A stretch of DNA of 28,667 nucleotides from JAHJRJ01 sp037443685 (GCA_037443685.1 JBBINX010000018.1:1-28667), one strand, 5' to 3'. Shown: positions 15,537 to 24,324, counted from the first letter of the stretch. The notes: generated from the letters alone by a model not told the origin. Program-made: numbers and translations.

Positions 15537-17198
15537 TTATCGTAAATTTAACATTTTCTTATAAAGATTATTATCGCTAATTATTCCGATAGCAACTTGA
15601 ACCTGATCATCGTCTATGTAAGATGCTTCTATTCTACCATACTCACCTTTATATCTGCTATAAATTTCCTGACGAAGAGATCTCACTAATTCCTTCTGAT
15701 TTTCCTCGAAGGCGTTTTTCTTGCCCGTTGAGATTTTTAATTTTAAAGCTTGAAGCTCGTTAATGATCTCATTATCATAATTTAATTTTTCAGCTAATTT
15801 TTTAACTTCTTCAGTTTTTGCCACTATTTCATTCTCAAAGATAAAATTATTTTCTCTTACATAATTTTTAAACTGAGTGCATAAATCACCATTCGCCGAA
15901 AAATCCTCTGGCAATTTACGATGAGTGGAAACGTAGTGTGTTGCGAACTTAAAAAACATCGCTTTACGCATCAGTTCTAAATACAATGAACTTGGGTCAG
16001 GATCGACTACTATCGTATCGGGGTGAATACCGCCAAGCTCCTGAACTTTTCGCCCCTTATGTGTAAAAAATATTTTCTTCAAACTATCAGGGGTAATCGT
16101 GAATAATCCATTTTTATCTTTATGTACGTAATCAATTTCCTGAATACACCTGCCGCTTGGAGTATAGTATTTTGCTGTGGTTAGTTTTAATTGATGGTTA
16201 TACGGCAATGGAACCACATTCTGCACTAACCCTTTTCCAAAAGTACGACTCCCCACAAGAATCCCCCGGTCTAAATCTTGAATCGCTCCTGCGACAACCT
16301 CGCTTGCACTGGCGCTGTTTTTATTAATTAATACCGCTACCGGTATTTCGTGAAGTATCGGTTCTTCAAGTGAAAAATATTTTTGTTCAGAACCGGTTTT
16401 TCTTCCTCTCGTTGATACTATTAAACTGCCTTTGGAAACAAATTTAGAAGTTATGCTGACTGCAGCGTCGAGTAACCCACCCGGATTATCTCGTAAATCG
16501 AGTATAATTCCTTTGATTTCGCTCTTCAGTTGTAGTTCTTTTACTGCTAATCTTAACTCATCAGCGGCAGATCTTGTAAAGCGGTCCAATTTTATTATAG
16601 CAATCCCATTCTGAATAAAGTTAGAATAAGAAATATTTTTTAATTTTATTTCATCCCTTATTAGAACAAAATCGAGCGGTTTCTTGTCTCCGTCGCGAAC
16701 TACTTTTACGCGGACTTCAGTTCCTGGTTCACCTCTGGTCAGATGTCGCACGTCTTCAAGTTTTACATTCACTAAAGACTTACCGTCGACTTCTATGATT
16801 TGGTCACCAATACGTAACCCTTGCTTTTGCGCCGTATAACCATCCATTAATGATACGATTACAATCATACCATCGCGCATACTAATTGTGATGCCTATTC
16901 CGCCGTAACTTCCTGTTGTGATAAGCTCAATATCGCTAACTTCTGAAGCTGAAATAAAATTAGTGTAAGGATCTAACGATTTCAGCATTCCTTCGATACC
17001 CGTATTCATGAAAACTTCGGGGTTGATTTCGTCAACATAATTGAAAGTAATTTCTTTAAAGACTTTACCGAAAACATCAATACTTTTATTCACTCTGAAA
17101 AAATAATCCGAATCAGCGACTGTGAATCCTAATGTGAATGCAACGATTATTGATACGAAAAGAATTATTGTTTTTCTGTTTTTTATGATATGTCTCAT
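15537..17198 (-). CDS. ctpA: C-terminal processing peptidase, S41 family (CtpA/Prc-like)
   Basis: 553 residues. An N-terminal signal/anchor helix (IILFVSIIVAFTLGFTVA) sends it to the periplasm. A PDZ domain spans ~95-180 (GGIGITISMRDG, AQKQGLRIGDQIIEVDGK). The S41 core has IILDLRDNPGGLLD (231-244), the nucleophile region NKNSASASEVVAGAIQD (292-308) and the catalytic Lys322 in RTFGKGLVQ. It cleaves exported proteins at or near their C-termini. The C-terminal extension after ~400 is common in Bacteroidetes members. GGAG 9 bases before the ATG supports the start. It begins 24 bases after tmk ends. Confidence 0.95.
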   Translation of the reverse strand: MRHIIKNRKTIILFVSIIVAFTLGFTVADSDYFFRVNKSIDVFGKVFKEITFNYVDEINPEVFMNTGIEGMLKSLDPYTNFISASEVSDIELITTGSYGGIGITISMRDGMIVIVSLMDGYTAQKQGLRIGDQIIEVDGKSLVNVKLEDVRHLTRGEPGTEVRVKVVRDGDKKPLDFVLIRDEIKLKNISYSNFIQNGIAIIKLDRFTRSAADELRLAVKELQLKSEIKGIILDLRDNPGGLLDAAVSITSKFVSKGSLIVSTRGRKTGSEQKYFSLEEPILHEIPVAVLINKNSASASEVVAGAIQDLDRGILVGSRTFGKGLVQNVVPLPYNHQLKLTTAKYYTPSGRCIQEIDYVHKDKNGLFTITPDSLKKIFFTHKGRKVQELGGIHPDTIVVDPDPSSLYLELMRKAMFFKFATHYVSTHRKLPEDFSANGDLCTQFKNYVRENNFIFENEIVAKTEEVKKLAEKLNYDNEIINELQALKLKISTGKKNAFEENQKELVRSLRQEIYSRYKGEYGRIEASYIDDDQVQVAIGIISDNNLYKKMLNLR

Positions 17199-17222
17199 TT
17201 TATAATCTCCATTTAAAAAATA

Positions 17223-17834
17223 TCATACCTTCTTGCTTATTATTTTCCAGATTGTTTCGTGTATTGTATCGACGCTTAGAAGTCCATCTATGACGAAGAA
17301 TCTTTCGGGTTCGTGCTTTGCAATTTCAAGATAACCTTGCCTCACTTTTTTATAGAACTCCTCACCTGATGATTCCATTCTATCGATAGAAGCATTCGTT
17401 GATAAACATCGTTTTGTAATTTCGTCTATCGGAATATCTATGAAAAAAGTGATGTCGGGTTTAGTGCCTGAGGTTGCAATCTCGTTTATCCTTGTAATTG
17501 CTTCTATGTTAATATCTCTGCCAAACCCTTGATAAGCTGTTGTGGAATCATAATATCGGTCGCAGATAACAATCTTTCCATCTTTCATCGACGGGAGAAT
17601 TACTTGATTGATGAGCTGATTTCTTGCTGCTGAGAATAAAAACAATTCTGCAATTTGTGTCATTTCACTATTTTTATTATCGAGAAGTATATTGCGAATT
17701 TTTTCAGAAATCGGAGTTCCGCCCGGTTCACGAACAAGAGTAGTATTGTAACCAATAGATTTCAGCCGATCTACTAATAGTCTAATCTGTGTAGTTTTAC
17801 CCGAAAAGTCTAAACCTTCGAACGATATAAGCAT
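17223..17834 (-). CDS. tmk: Thymidylate kinase
   Basis: 203 residues from the ATG at 17834; a TTG at 17876 adds a non-conserved leader. It phosphorylates dTMP to dTDP. The P-loop is FEGLDFSGKTTQ, with Phe where most bacteria have Gly (EGxDGxGK). Other motifs: REPGGT for dTMP binding, DRYYDSTTAYQG, and the lid with DRMESSGEEFYKKVRQGY. The GLDFSGK form is, from memory, typical of Ignavibacteria-type enzymes. The other dTMP-pathway enzyme, ThyX, is encoded 3 kb upstream on the same strand. Confidence 0.95.
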   Translation of the reverse strand: MLISFEGLDFSGKTTQIRLLVDRLKSIGYNTTLVREPGGTPISEKIRNILLDNKNSEMTQIAELFLFSAARNQLINQVILPSMKDGKIVICDRYYDSTTAYQGFGRDINIEAITRINEIATSGTKPDITFFIDIPIDEITKRCLSTNASIDRMESSGEEFYKKVRQGYLEIAKHEPERFFVIDGLLSVDTIHETIWKIISKKV

Positions 17835-17912
17835 ATAGTTTTTATGTAATTTAGAAAATTTTCGGAACTTATTCAAATAAAACGTTCATTTGACTATATT
17901 GAACCTGTACAT

Positions 17913-18686
17913 TTATATTAACCCCGCCCCTAACCCGAGCGCAATAATGAACAATAAAATTGAAACAATAATTTGAATAGTGCGCAGTGTAATTTTTCTT
18001 ATCAGACGGTTCCCTAACAAGGTACCCACAAATGCCGATACCGTCGCGGATATTAACAGAGCAATATTGTCCTGAACATTTACAGTCGCAAAGTGTGTGC
18101 TGTAAACAGAAAGACGAGTTATATCAACGAGGCAAGCTATTACTACTCCCGTTCCGATAAAACTTTCTTTGGCTAAACCGGTTTTGAGAAGAAATGCGCT
18201 GCGCAATGCGCCCTGATGGCCTGATAAACCCCCAAAGAAGCCGCTCATTATTCCACCTAAGGGTAGATACTTTTTTTCGAATGCGATATTTTCGAAACTC
18301 GGTAAAATTTCGAAGAGAGCGAAAATAACCATCAATACAGCAATAATAAGTTTTATTGGCATTACCTGCAGTTCTTTTGCAAAGATATTATAATTGAACA
18401 GCGGTTGCATATCTGACAACGAAAGCAAAGCCCAAGCACCAATTATTGCTGCCAAGATTGCCGGTAAACCAAATCTTAATACGACGCTTTTATCAGCATG
18501 CTTTCCAACCAATATCAATTTGAAAATATTATTTGCAAAATGAACAACTGCCGTTAATGCAACAGCGATATCTATGGGAAAAAATATTGCAAAGACGGGC
18601 ATCAATAATGTTCCGAGACCGAAGCCTGAAAATAAAGTCAACAGGGAAGTTAGAAGTGCAGCGATAGAGATAATGAAATATTCCAT
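17913..18686 (-). CDS. TauE/SafE (TSUP) family permease, divergent subfamily
   Basis: 257 residues with about eight membrane helices. The N-terminal signature is weaker (LLTLFSGFGLGTLLMPVFAIF) and the central one is GGIMSGFFGGLSGHQGALRS, followed by AFLLKTGLAKESFIGTGVVIACLVD. The Gly-His-Gln-Gly loop and the missing GVGGG motif set it apart from the permease at 14726, so the two are different subfamilies rather than a recent duplication. Substrate unknown; an anion is expected from the family. It starts from ATG 18686 and ends 78 bases before tmk. Confidence 0.88.
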   Translation of the reverse strand: MEYFIISIAALLTSLLTLFSGFGLGTLLMPVFAIFFPIDIAVALTAVVHFANNIFKLILVGKHADKSVVLRFGLPAILAAIIGAWALLSLSDMQPLFNYNIFAKELQVMPIKLIIAVLMVIFALFEILPSFENIAFEKKYLPLGGIMSGFFGGLSGHQGALRSAFLLKTGLAKESFIGTGVVIACLVDITRLSVYSTHFATVNVQDNIALLISATVSAFVGTLLGNRLIRKITLRTIQIIVSILLFIIALGLGAGLI

Positions 18687-18815
18687 AATTTAATATTGTT
18701 CACACAAATCAAATTCTTCTAAAACGTAGCGTGTAAAAATCAGAGCATCTGGAAAAGCTTTTCTACTTCCTTCTGCGGATGTCGGATAGATAGCATAGAT
18801 CGTACATAACAATCT

Positions 18816-18859
18816 CAACAAAAACTGAAGCCCATCGCTATAGTCTATGATGGGCTTCA
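18816..18859 (-). terminator. Rho-independent terminator after pckG
   Basis: Reading the minus strand, an 11-bp perfect stem (18849-18859 pairing with 18826-18836, TGAAGCCCATC type) with a 12-base loop is followed directly by AGTTTTTGTT. It starts 12 bases after the pckG stop. The plus strand has no T-run after the stem, so it works for pckG only. The rest of the 184-base gap shows nothing recognisable. Confidence 0.85.
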
Positions 18860-18870
18860 TTGAATTGATA

Positions 18871-20649
18871 CTATTTTAACCTTTTTTCGAATGCTTGCAA
18901 CTCATCCATTAATGCTTTTGGGAGTCTGTCTCCAAATTGATTGTAATACTCTCTGACCCTTTCTACTTCTTTTCTCCCTTCTTCTCTGTCTATTTCGAAT
19001 AATTTTTTTAAGTTATTTTCAGTAATATTTGTATTTGAGATATTGAGGCTCCCAGGGGCAGGCAAATGTCCGAATGGCGAGTCAACAAAATTTTCCATCC
19101 CTTCAACTCGTTCGAATATCCATTTAAGGACACGAATATTGTCGCCGTATCCGGGCCAAATAAATTTTCCTTCTCCATCTTTCCTGAACCAGTTTGCGCG
19201 GAAGATTTTTGGAAGTAATGCTTCATCGCCCCTCTTACCCATCGCAAGCCAGTGTGCGAAATAATCACCCATATTATATCCGCAGAATGGCAACATCGCA
19301 AAAGGATCCATCCTTAATTGACCCACTGCACCCGCTGCGGCGGCAGTCGTTTCAGATGCAAGTATTGACCCGACAAACACTCCGTGCTGCCAATTGAATG
19401 ACTCATAAACTAAAGGCACAAAAGTCGACCTTCGTCCGCCAAAAAGTATTGCCGATATTGGAACTCCACTTGGATTTTCCCAGTCGGGATCAATTACCGG
19501 ACATTGGTTAGCGGGAGTAGTAAAACGAGCGTTAGGGTGTGCTGAATTTTCACCCGATTCCGGCGTCCATTCTTTTCCCTTCCAACTCATTAATTTTTTT
19601 GGTTTATCATCAGTCATTCCTTCCCACCATACATCTCCATCGTCCATAAGAGCAACATTTGTAAAGATTGAATTCTTTGTAAGTGTTCGCATAGCATTTG
19701 GATTCGTCACCATTGATGTTCCAGGCGCAACCCCAAAAAAACCCGCCTCTGGATTAATGGCGTACAGACGTCCGTCTGTTCCAAATTTCATCCAAGATAT
19801 ATCATCGCCGATGGTTTCTATTTTCCATCCGGGTAAAGTAGGGGGCAACATCGCGAGATTAGTTTTACCGCTGGCACTCGGAAATGCGGCTGCAAAATAT
19901 TTTTTCTTCCCTTCTGGATTTGTAATACCGACGATCAGCATGTGTTCAGCTAACCAACCCTCTTCTTTTCCCATTATTGAAGCAATCCTGAGGGCAAGAC
20001 ATTTTTTTCCCAAAAGTGCATTCCCGCCATAACCGCTTCCGAATGACCAAATACTTCTGTCTTTAGGAAAATGAACTATATATTTAGTTGGGTTACAGGG
20101 CCAGCTGACGTCTTTCTGACCCGGTTGCAGCGGATAACCGACCGAATGCAGGCATGGAATAAAATCGCCATCTCCTAAAAAATCCAACGCAGCTTTTCCC
20201 ATCCTCGTCATAATCTTCATGTTACAAACTACATAAGGCGAATCCGTTAATTCAACACCAACGTGAGAAATTTTTGAACCGATCGGACCCATACTGAACG
20301 GAATTACATACATCGTCCTCCCACGCATCGAACCGGTAAAAAGTCCCTTTAAAATTTCTTTCATCTCATTTGGGTCTTTCCAATTATTATTGGGTCCTGC
20401 ATCTATCTGTTTTTCTGAACAAACATAAGTTCGATCTTCTACTCGTGCAACATCGTTCGGATCTGATCGGCAATAATAACTATTTGGTTTTAGATTTCCA
20501 TTAAGTTTTATAAATGTCCCGTTTTCCACTAAGGAATTTGCCATCCGGTTATATTCTTCCTCTGTACCGTTACACCAATAAACGGAATCGGGTTGACACA
20601 TGGCTGCCATTTCATTAACCCAATTAATTAGTTTTTGATTTTTTGTCAT
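18871..20649 (-). CDS. pckG: Phosphoenolpyruvate carboxykinase (GTP)
   Basis: 592 residues, near the usual ~600. It interconverts oxaloacetate plus GTP with PEP, CO2 and GDP. The kinase-1 loop is FPSASGKTNLAML. FGGRRSTFVPLVYESFNW, ASETTAAAAG, QLRMDPFAMLPFCGYN and the N-terminal substrate loop RTMYVIPFSMGPIGS are those of the GTP-dependent family, not the ATP-dependent one. Shine-Dalgarno AGGAAGG lies about 8 bases before the ATG. It is monocistronic: its own terminator is behind it and a repeat-bearing 138-base leader region in front. It links the TCA cycle with the PEP pool, which also feeds the PTS genes nearby. Confidence 0.97.
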   Translation of the reverse strand: MTKNQKLINWVNEMAAMCQPDSVYWCNGTEEEYNRMANSLVENGTFIKLNGNLKPNSYYCRSDPNDVARVEDRTYVCSEKQIDAGPNNNWKDPNEMKEILKGLFTGSMRGRTMYVIPFSMGPIGSKISHVGVELTDSPYVVCNMKIMTRMGKAALDFLGDGDFIPCLHSVGYPLQPGQKDVSWPCNPTKYIVHFPKDRSIWSFGSGYGGNALLGKKCLALRIASIMGKEEGWLAEHMLIVGITNPEGKKKYFAAAFPSASGKTNLAMLPPTLPGWKIETIGDDISWMKFGTDGRLYAINPEAGFFGVAPGTSMVTNPNAMRTLTKNSIFTNVALMDDGDVWWEGMTDDKPKKLMSWKGKEWTPESGENSAHPNARFTTPANQCPVIDPDWENPSGVPISAILFGGRRSTFVPLVYESFNWQHGVFVGSILASETTAAAAGAVGQLRMDPFAMLPFCGYNMGDYFAHWLAMGKRGDEALLPKIFRANWFRKDGEGKFIWPGYGDNIRVLKWIFERVEGMENFVDSPFGHLPAPGSLNISNTNITENNLKKLFEIDREEGRKEVERVREYYNQFGDRLPKALMDELQAFEKRLK

Positions 20650-20690
20650 AATAGTACCCTTCCTAATTATAGTTTTAAATTTCCTTATAC

Positions 20691-20747
20691 AAAATTATTT
20701 TAAAAGCATAAAATTATTTTAAAAGCATAAAATTGTTTTAGAAAATA
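20691..20747. repeat. 19-bp tandem repeat upstream of pckG
   Basis: Two perfect copies of a 19-base AT-rich unit (20691-20709 and 20710-20728, AAAATTATTTTAAAAGCAT) plus a degenerate third copy (20729-20747). They lie 42-98 bases upstream of the pckG start and downstream of the thyX stop. The position fits the pckG promoter region, so copy number could affect expression; this is inference. Confidence 0.8.
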
Positions 20748-20787
20748 CAAAATAAAATCACATAATACAACAAACGAGTAACAGCTT

Positions 20788-22350
20788 TTAAATAGTGCGC
20801 TTATACTCTTCGGTGTTTAATTTCCAAACCTTCACACCGCAAAACCACTCTTGCTCTGGACATATTGGAGTCGAGTTCGCAATCCAACGGATTGTGCACG
20901 GCGGTAAAAGATGTTTTCCAATATTCGGATTGATTTCCTTTATTTGCCCGGCTTCTTCAAGTGAAGCTCTCCAGATTTCTTCCTGCGAGTTATAACATAA
21001 ACGCATTACATATTTATGGTGCAGGTTTAATAAATCGGATGATTCTGTAAAACGGATCGGAAAAGCATTCGGCAGCAGATAAAGTATAAACTCATCTCGA
21101 ACACTGAGCGACTTCAGCGTATTAATACCTTCCCAAGTTTTTTCCATCACCTCATCATAAAGATGCTGAACCTGAACATTACATTTGATTAATTCGGGTG
21201 TTATATAATCCGGTGAATCAGTTATATGCGAGGTTAAAATTGGTCTTGATGCCGGCGTCGTCCGATGTCGTTGGTCTTGTGAATCCGCCGTGTGGCTCAG
21301 TTTTTTTCTGAATGTATAAGTTGGATGAAAAAGTGTTCGCATAAGTTTGGAATGTGTGGATAATACAAGCGATTCACCAAACAAATGATTCTTTTTAGGG
21401 TTGAGAACTAAATCGATTGCTTCGCTGTCGCTGATTTCATTTGTCGGTAAACCAAGAACTTCGCGAACCGAATCGGCTAATGTTTTCTCGTTATTATTTT
21501 TATAATCTACCAGTTTAGAAATTTTTCCGTCTAATTTTTTATCGAATTCCGTGATAAATCTTGTGGAGACATTTGCAACTTGGCAATGTAACAGATGTTG
21601 ATACTCAAGAGTTTCCTCTAACGGTAAACTTTCTTCGAGAATTTGTTTATATAGCGGGTCGAAACGAAGTAATTCATCAACCATCTTTTGCACAACCAAC
21701 TTCTGTTCAGTTGGCACGTCATATTGATTTGCCAACCTATGATATCTAAGCAGTGTTATTCCGCTGATTGTATGATAAAGGTATGTGAACGTGGCAATCG
21801 GTAGAACATAACGGGCAATTTCTTGAGCTTTCTTTTTAACTTCTTTTGAATATTTATCGGAGTATTTTCTGCGCGCCGAAAATATTCTATAGTATTCATC
21901 GGCAATAATCGGTATCAGCAAATCGATTAGTTTCTTGTATGCATCCATTTGTCGGCTAATCGTCTGCTCATAAACTTCACGGGCTTTACCCTCAAGCGGC
22001 GGGACGATATAATTTTTGTTTTTTACTTCGACATATCTTTGGCTGACTTGTTCGGAGTTATAAAACGGATGACTGTGTAAAAATGACCATACAAACTGTC
22101 GAGAAACATTCTCTACGCGAAATTGAAAATGTGCATGTTGAAACGTAGTATGATGACCTGCTTCATAAATGCTTTTGGCAATTTCCATATCACGGCTGAG
22201 CGGTTCGACGGTTGCGTTAATCTGTTGGTCTGTAATAATACCTTTACTCGAATAGCATGTTTTTGCCGTCGCAACAGCGTTTTTAAAGGGGGTGTTGAAT
22301 GCTTTTACGAGTTTAACTACTGGTTCCGCTGATATGAATTTAGTCATCAT
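20788..22350 (-). CDS. thyX: FAD-dependent thymidylate synthase, two-domain ThyX
   Basis: 520 residues, about twice a standard ThyX (~220-250). It looks like two fused ThyX domains. The first (~1-260) keeps SRQF...NSEQVSQRY (83-106), corresponding to RQ...NExSxRY, but lacks RHR. The second (~320-520) has QRHRTTPASRP (360-370), retaining RHR without NExSxR, then LPNAFPIRFTES and a Q-E-E-I-W-R segment matching the canonical dUMP-binding part. ThyX methylates dUMP to dTMP with methylene-tetrahydrofolate and FADH2. Long forms of similar size are known, from memory, in chlamydiae. The start overlaps the pabA stop by 11 bases; a second ATG at 22347 is equally possible. Activity of this split-motif form is probable but inferred. 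Confidence 0.85.
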   Translation of the reverse strand: MMTKFISAEPVVKLVKAFNTPFKNAVATAKTCYSSKGIITDQQINATVEPLSRDMEIAKSIYEAGHHTTFQHAHFQFRVENVSRQFVWSFLHSHPFYNSEQVSQRYVEVKNKNYIVPPLEGKAREVYEQTISRQMDAYKKLIDLLIPIIADEYYRIFSARRKYSDKYSKEVKKKAQEIARYVLPIATFTYLYHTISGITLLRYHRLANQYDVPTEQKLVVQKMVDELLRFDPLYKQILEESLPLEETLEYQHLLHCQVANVSTRFITEFDKKLDGKISKLVDYKNNNEKTLADSVREVLGLPTNEISDSEAIDLVLNPKKNHLFGESLVLSTHSKLMRTLFHPTYTFRKKLSHTADSQDQRHRTTPASRPILTSHITDSPDYITPELIKCNVQVQHLYDEVMEKTWEGINTLKSLSVRDEFILYLLPNAFPIRFTESSDLLNLHHKYVMRLCYNSQEEIWRASLEEAGQIKEINPNIGKHLLPPCTIRWIANSTPICPEQEWFCGVKVWKLNTEEYKRTI

Positions 22351-22906
22351 TTAGCCAATTATAAATTAATTTTTCACCGGTTCGTGTTAATATTGATTCG
22401 GGATGGAATTGAATTCCTTCTATCGGATATACATTGTGCCGAACACCCATAATTATTCCGTCTTGTGTTTCGGATGTAATGACTAATTCAGGTGAAATAG
22501 TATCACGTTCGATGATAAGCGAATGATAACGTGTCGCCTCGAACGGATTCTCGATTCCTTTGTAAACCGTTTTTCCATCGTGATAGATCATTGAAGTCTT
22601 TCCGTGCATTAAGGTTTCGGCTCGGACGATCTTACAACCAAACGCAAATCCGATTGCCTGGTGACCGAGACAAACTCCGAGTATCGGTACCGACTTTCCG
22701 AAAGATTTAATAACATCGATACAGATTCCTGCATTTTCGGGTCTTCCGGGTCCAGGTGAAATTAAGATGTGCGATAATTTCATTTTAATGATATCATCTA
22801 ATTTTACTTTATCGTTTCGCACAACACGGACATCGTTTGAGTATTGCTCGATAAGTTGTACAAGATTATATGTAAATGAGTCGTAGTTATCGATAACTAA
22901 AATCAT
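22340..22906 (-). CDS. pabA: Aminodeoxychorismate/anthranilate synthase glutamine amidotransferase subunit
   Basis: 188 residues, a complete class I glutamine amidotransferase. It provides ammonia from glutamine to PabB or TrpE. Motifs: NYDSFTYNL (7-15), SPGPGRP (oxyanion loop), nucleophile Cys in GVCLGHQAIG, and the His/Glu pair in IQFHPESILT. PabA and TrpG cannot be told apart by motif, and no trpE, pabB or other trp genes are nearby. The overlap with thyX, a folate-dependent enzyme, tilts the call to PabA and folate synthesis. Start is ATG 22906; the gene is preceded by a long gene-free region. Confidence 0.92.
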   Translation of the reverse strand: MILVIDNYDSFTYNLVQLIEQYSNDVRVVRNDKVKLDDIIKMKLSHILISPGPGRPENAGICIDVIKSFGKSVPILGVCLGHQAIGFAFGCKIVRAETLMHGKTSMIYHDGKTVYKGIENPFEATRYHSLIIERDTISPELVITSETQDGIIMGVRHNVYPIEGIQFHPESILTRTGEKLIYNWLNDD

Positions 22907-22996
22907 TCTATTTTTCCGAATAAGTGAAAACCCAGCTTTTTTTCAAGATATGCGTTGAACATATTACAAAAAATATGATTAGATGTCAAGAAAATT

Positions 22997-23186
22997 TTAA
23001 CCCGAAAAATGCAATAGAAAATGGTTGCTTCCGTTAATACATTGATGCTGAATAGTTTATGATGCTCGAGATTTTCGCATTTCTAATGCAATGCATTTAG
23101 AATATCAGTAATTAAATTGTTCTATAACAATGAGTTATGACGGTTGGAGATTTTTAAAAATATCCTAATGCAATTTTCGGGTTTAA
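22997..23186. repeat. ~190-bp imperfect palindrome (MITE-like or structured element)
   Basis: The ends are inverted repeats: 22997-23017 pairs with 23165-23186 (TTAA-CCCGAAAAATGCAATAG against TTAAACCCGAAAATTGCATTAG), with few mismatches and one gap. The core 23081-23102 is itself an imperfect palindrome, and both share the same centre (between 23091 and 23092). The stretches between also align in part (CCGT..A..CATTG). No ORF of note lies inside. It occupies much of the 492-base gap between pabA and the RNA methyltransferase. Confidence 0.7.
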
Positions 23187-23364
23187 TTAGCAACTGATGT
23201 TGCGCAAAACACAAAATAGACCACTGATGACACAGATTAAACTGATGTACACAGATTTAAATCCGTGAGAATCAGTCAAAATCAGCGTCATCCGTGTTCT
23301 ATTATTCTTTAAATTGTTTATTTTTCTCATAAAAGTTGAACTTTGCGTAACATCAGTTAGCAAC
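23187..23364. repeat. ~178-bp nested inverted-repeat element flanked by TTAGCAAC
   Basis: Outer 18-bp inverted repeats (23192-23209 and 23341-23358, AACTGATGTT[G/A]CGCAAA) match at 16 of 18 positions. Inside, 23222-23298 is a ~77-bp imperfect palindrome centred on ATTTAAAT (23255-23262), with arms of the CAC-GATGAC...GATT...ACTGAT type. The 8-mer TTAGCAAC occurs at both borders in direct orientation (23187-23194 and 23357-23364) and overlaps the repeat ends. There is no transposase. It directly abuts the preceding palindrome and ends 34 bases before the RNA methyltransferase start. Confidence 0.7.
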
Positions 23365-23398
23365 ATTCAATACAAAACGTTATCTTTATTAAGAACCG

Positions 23399-24214
23399 AT
23401 GTTTAACATTATTCATATTGATTCGTTGGACGTTTCTGAACTACAACCGTATAGAACAATGCGGCGCGCGACTGAACACGTCCGCCAAGGAATATTCGTT
23501 GCCGAAACCGAAAAAGTCGTAAAAAGATTGTTACAAAGCAATCTGCAAATTGTTTCATTACTTTTAACAGATAAACGGTTTGACGAAATCAAAGATTTGA
23601 TTAAGCCGAAGGTCGATGAGAATTTAAAAATATTCATCGCTGAAAAAAAACTGCTCGAGACAATCGTTGGTTTCGACTTGCATCAAGGGATAATGGCTGT
23701 AGGGAGAATTCCTAAGACTCTCACGATTGAGGAAATAATAACAGAATATAAATCACCGCGCTTGCTTGTTGCAGTTGACGGTTTAACTAATTCTGATAAT
23801 TTAGGAGTGATCGTTCGTAATTGTGTTGCCTTTGGTGTTACAGCAATTATTGTCGGAGAGACTTCAAGCAGTCCATATTTGCGGCGTTCTGTTAGAATGT
23901 CGATGGGCGCTGTTTTTAAGCTGCCTGTTATTCACGTCAGCGATTTGAAGAATACTTTAATAAAATTATCGAGCGGTTACGGGACGCGATGTATAGCCGC
24001 TGACCTACACACCGACAATCATACAATTAGCGAGGTTGACTTGAGAGGAAATATTTGTATCGTTTTGGGTAGTGAAGGGAGCGGGATAAGAAAAGAAATA
24101 CTCGGAACTTGCAGCGAGCGGATAAAAATTCCGATTACCGATGAAGTCGATTCGTTAAACGTAGCTAGCGCCAGCGCTGTATTTTTGTATGAAGCACGGA
24201 AAAGAAGAAAGTAA
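23399..24214 (+). CDS. TrmH/SpoU-family RNA methyltransferase
   Basis: 271 residues. An N-terminal substrate-binding domain (~1-100, including RQGIFVAETEKVVKRLL and FDLHQGIMAV) precedes a SPOUT trefoil-knot domain with motif 1 DNLGVIVRNCVAFG, motif 2 CIVLGSEGSGI and motif 3 IPITDEVDSLNVASASAVFLYE. Such enzymes 2'-O-methylate rRNA or tRNA ribose using SAM; the exact nucleotide cannot be told. It is the only complete plus-strand gene. No Shine-Dalgarno is seen before the ATG, and the upstream region consists of palindromic repeats. Confidence 0.93.
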   Translation: MFNIIHIDSLDVSELQPYRTMRRATEHVRQGIFVAETEKVVKRLLQSNLQIVSLLLTDKRFDEIKDLIKPKVDENLKIFIAEKKLLETIVGFDLHQGIMAVGRIPKTLTIEEIITEYKSPRLLVAVDGLTNSDNLGVIVRNCVAFGVTAIIVGETSSSPYLRRSVRMSMGAVFKLPVIHVSDLKNTLIKLSSGYGTRCIAADLHTDNHTISEVDLRGNICIVLGSEGSGIRKEILGTCSERIKIPITDEVDSLNVASASAVFLYEARKRRK

Positions 24215-24255
24215 AATGATGGATAAATGGATTATTATTTTACGAAATGTTTTTT

Positions 24256-24283
24256 ACATTCAGAATATGTAGAATGTTTTCTA
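24256..24283 (+). terminator. Possible weak terminator after the RNA methyltransferase
   Basis: A 6-bp stem (24256-24261 ACATTC with 24272-24277 GAATGT), 10-base loop, then TTTTCT. It is 41 bases past the stop, between convergent genes. The stem is short and AT-rich, so support is modest. Confidence 0.3.
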
Positions 24284-24324
24284 TAAAAATTATAGGTCAG
24301 ATTTTCAATACAAAAGGGGTGAAA

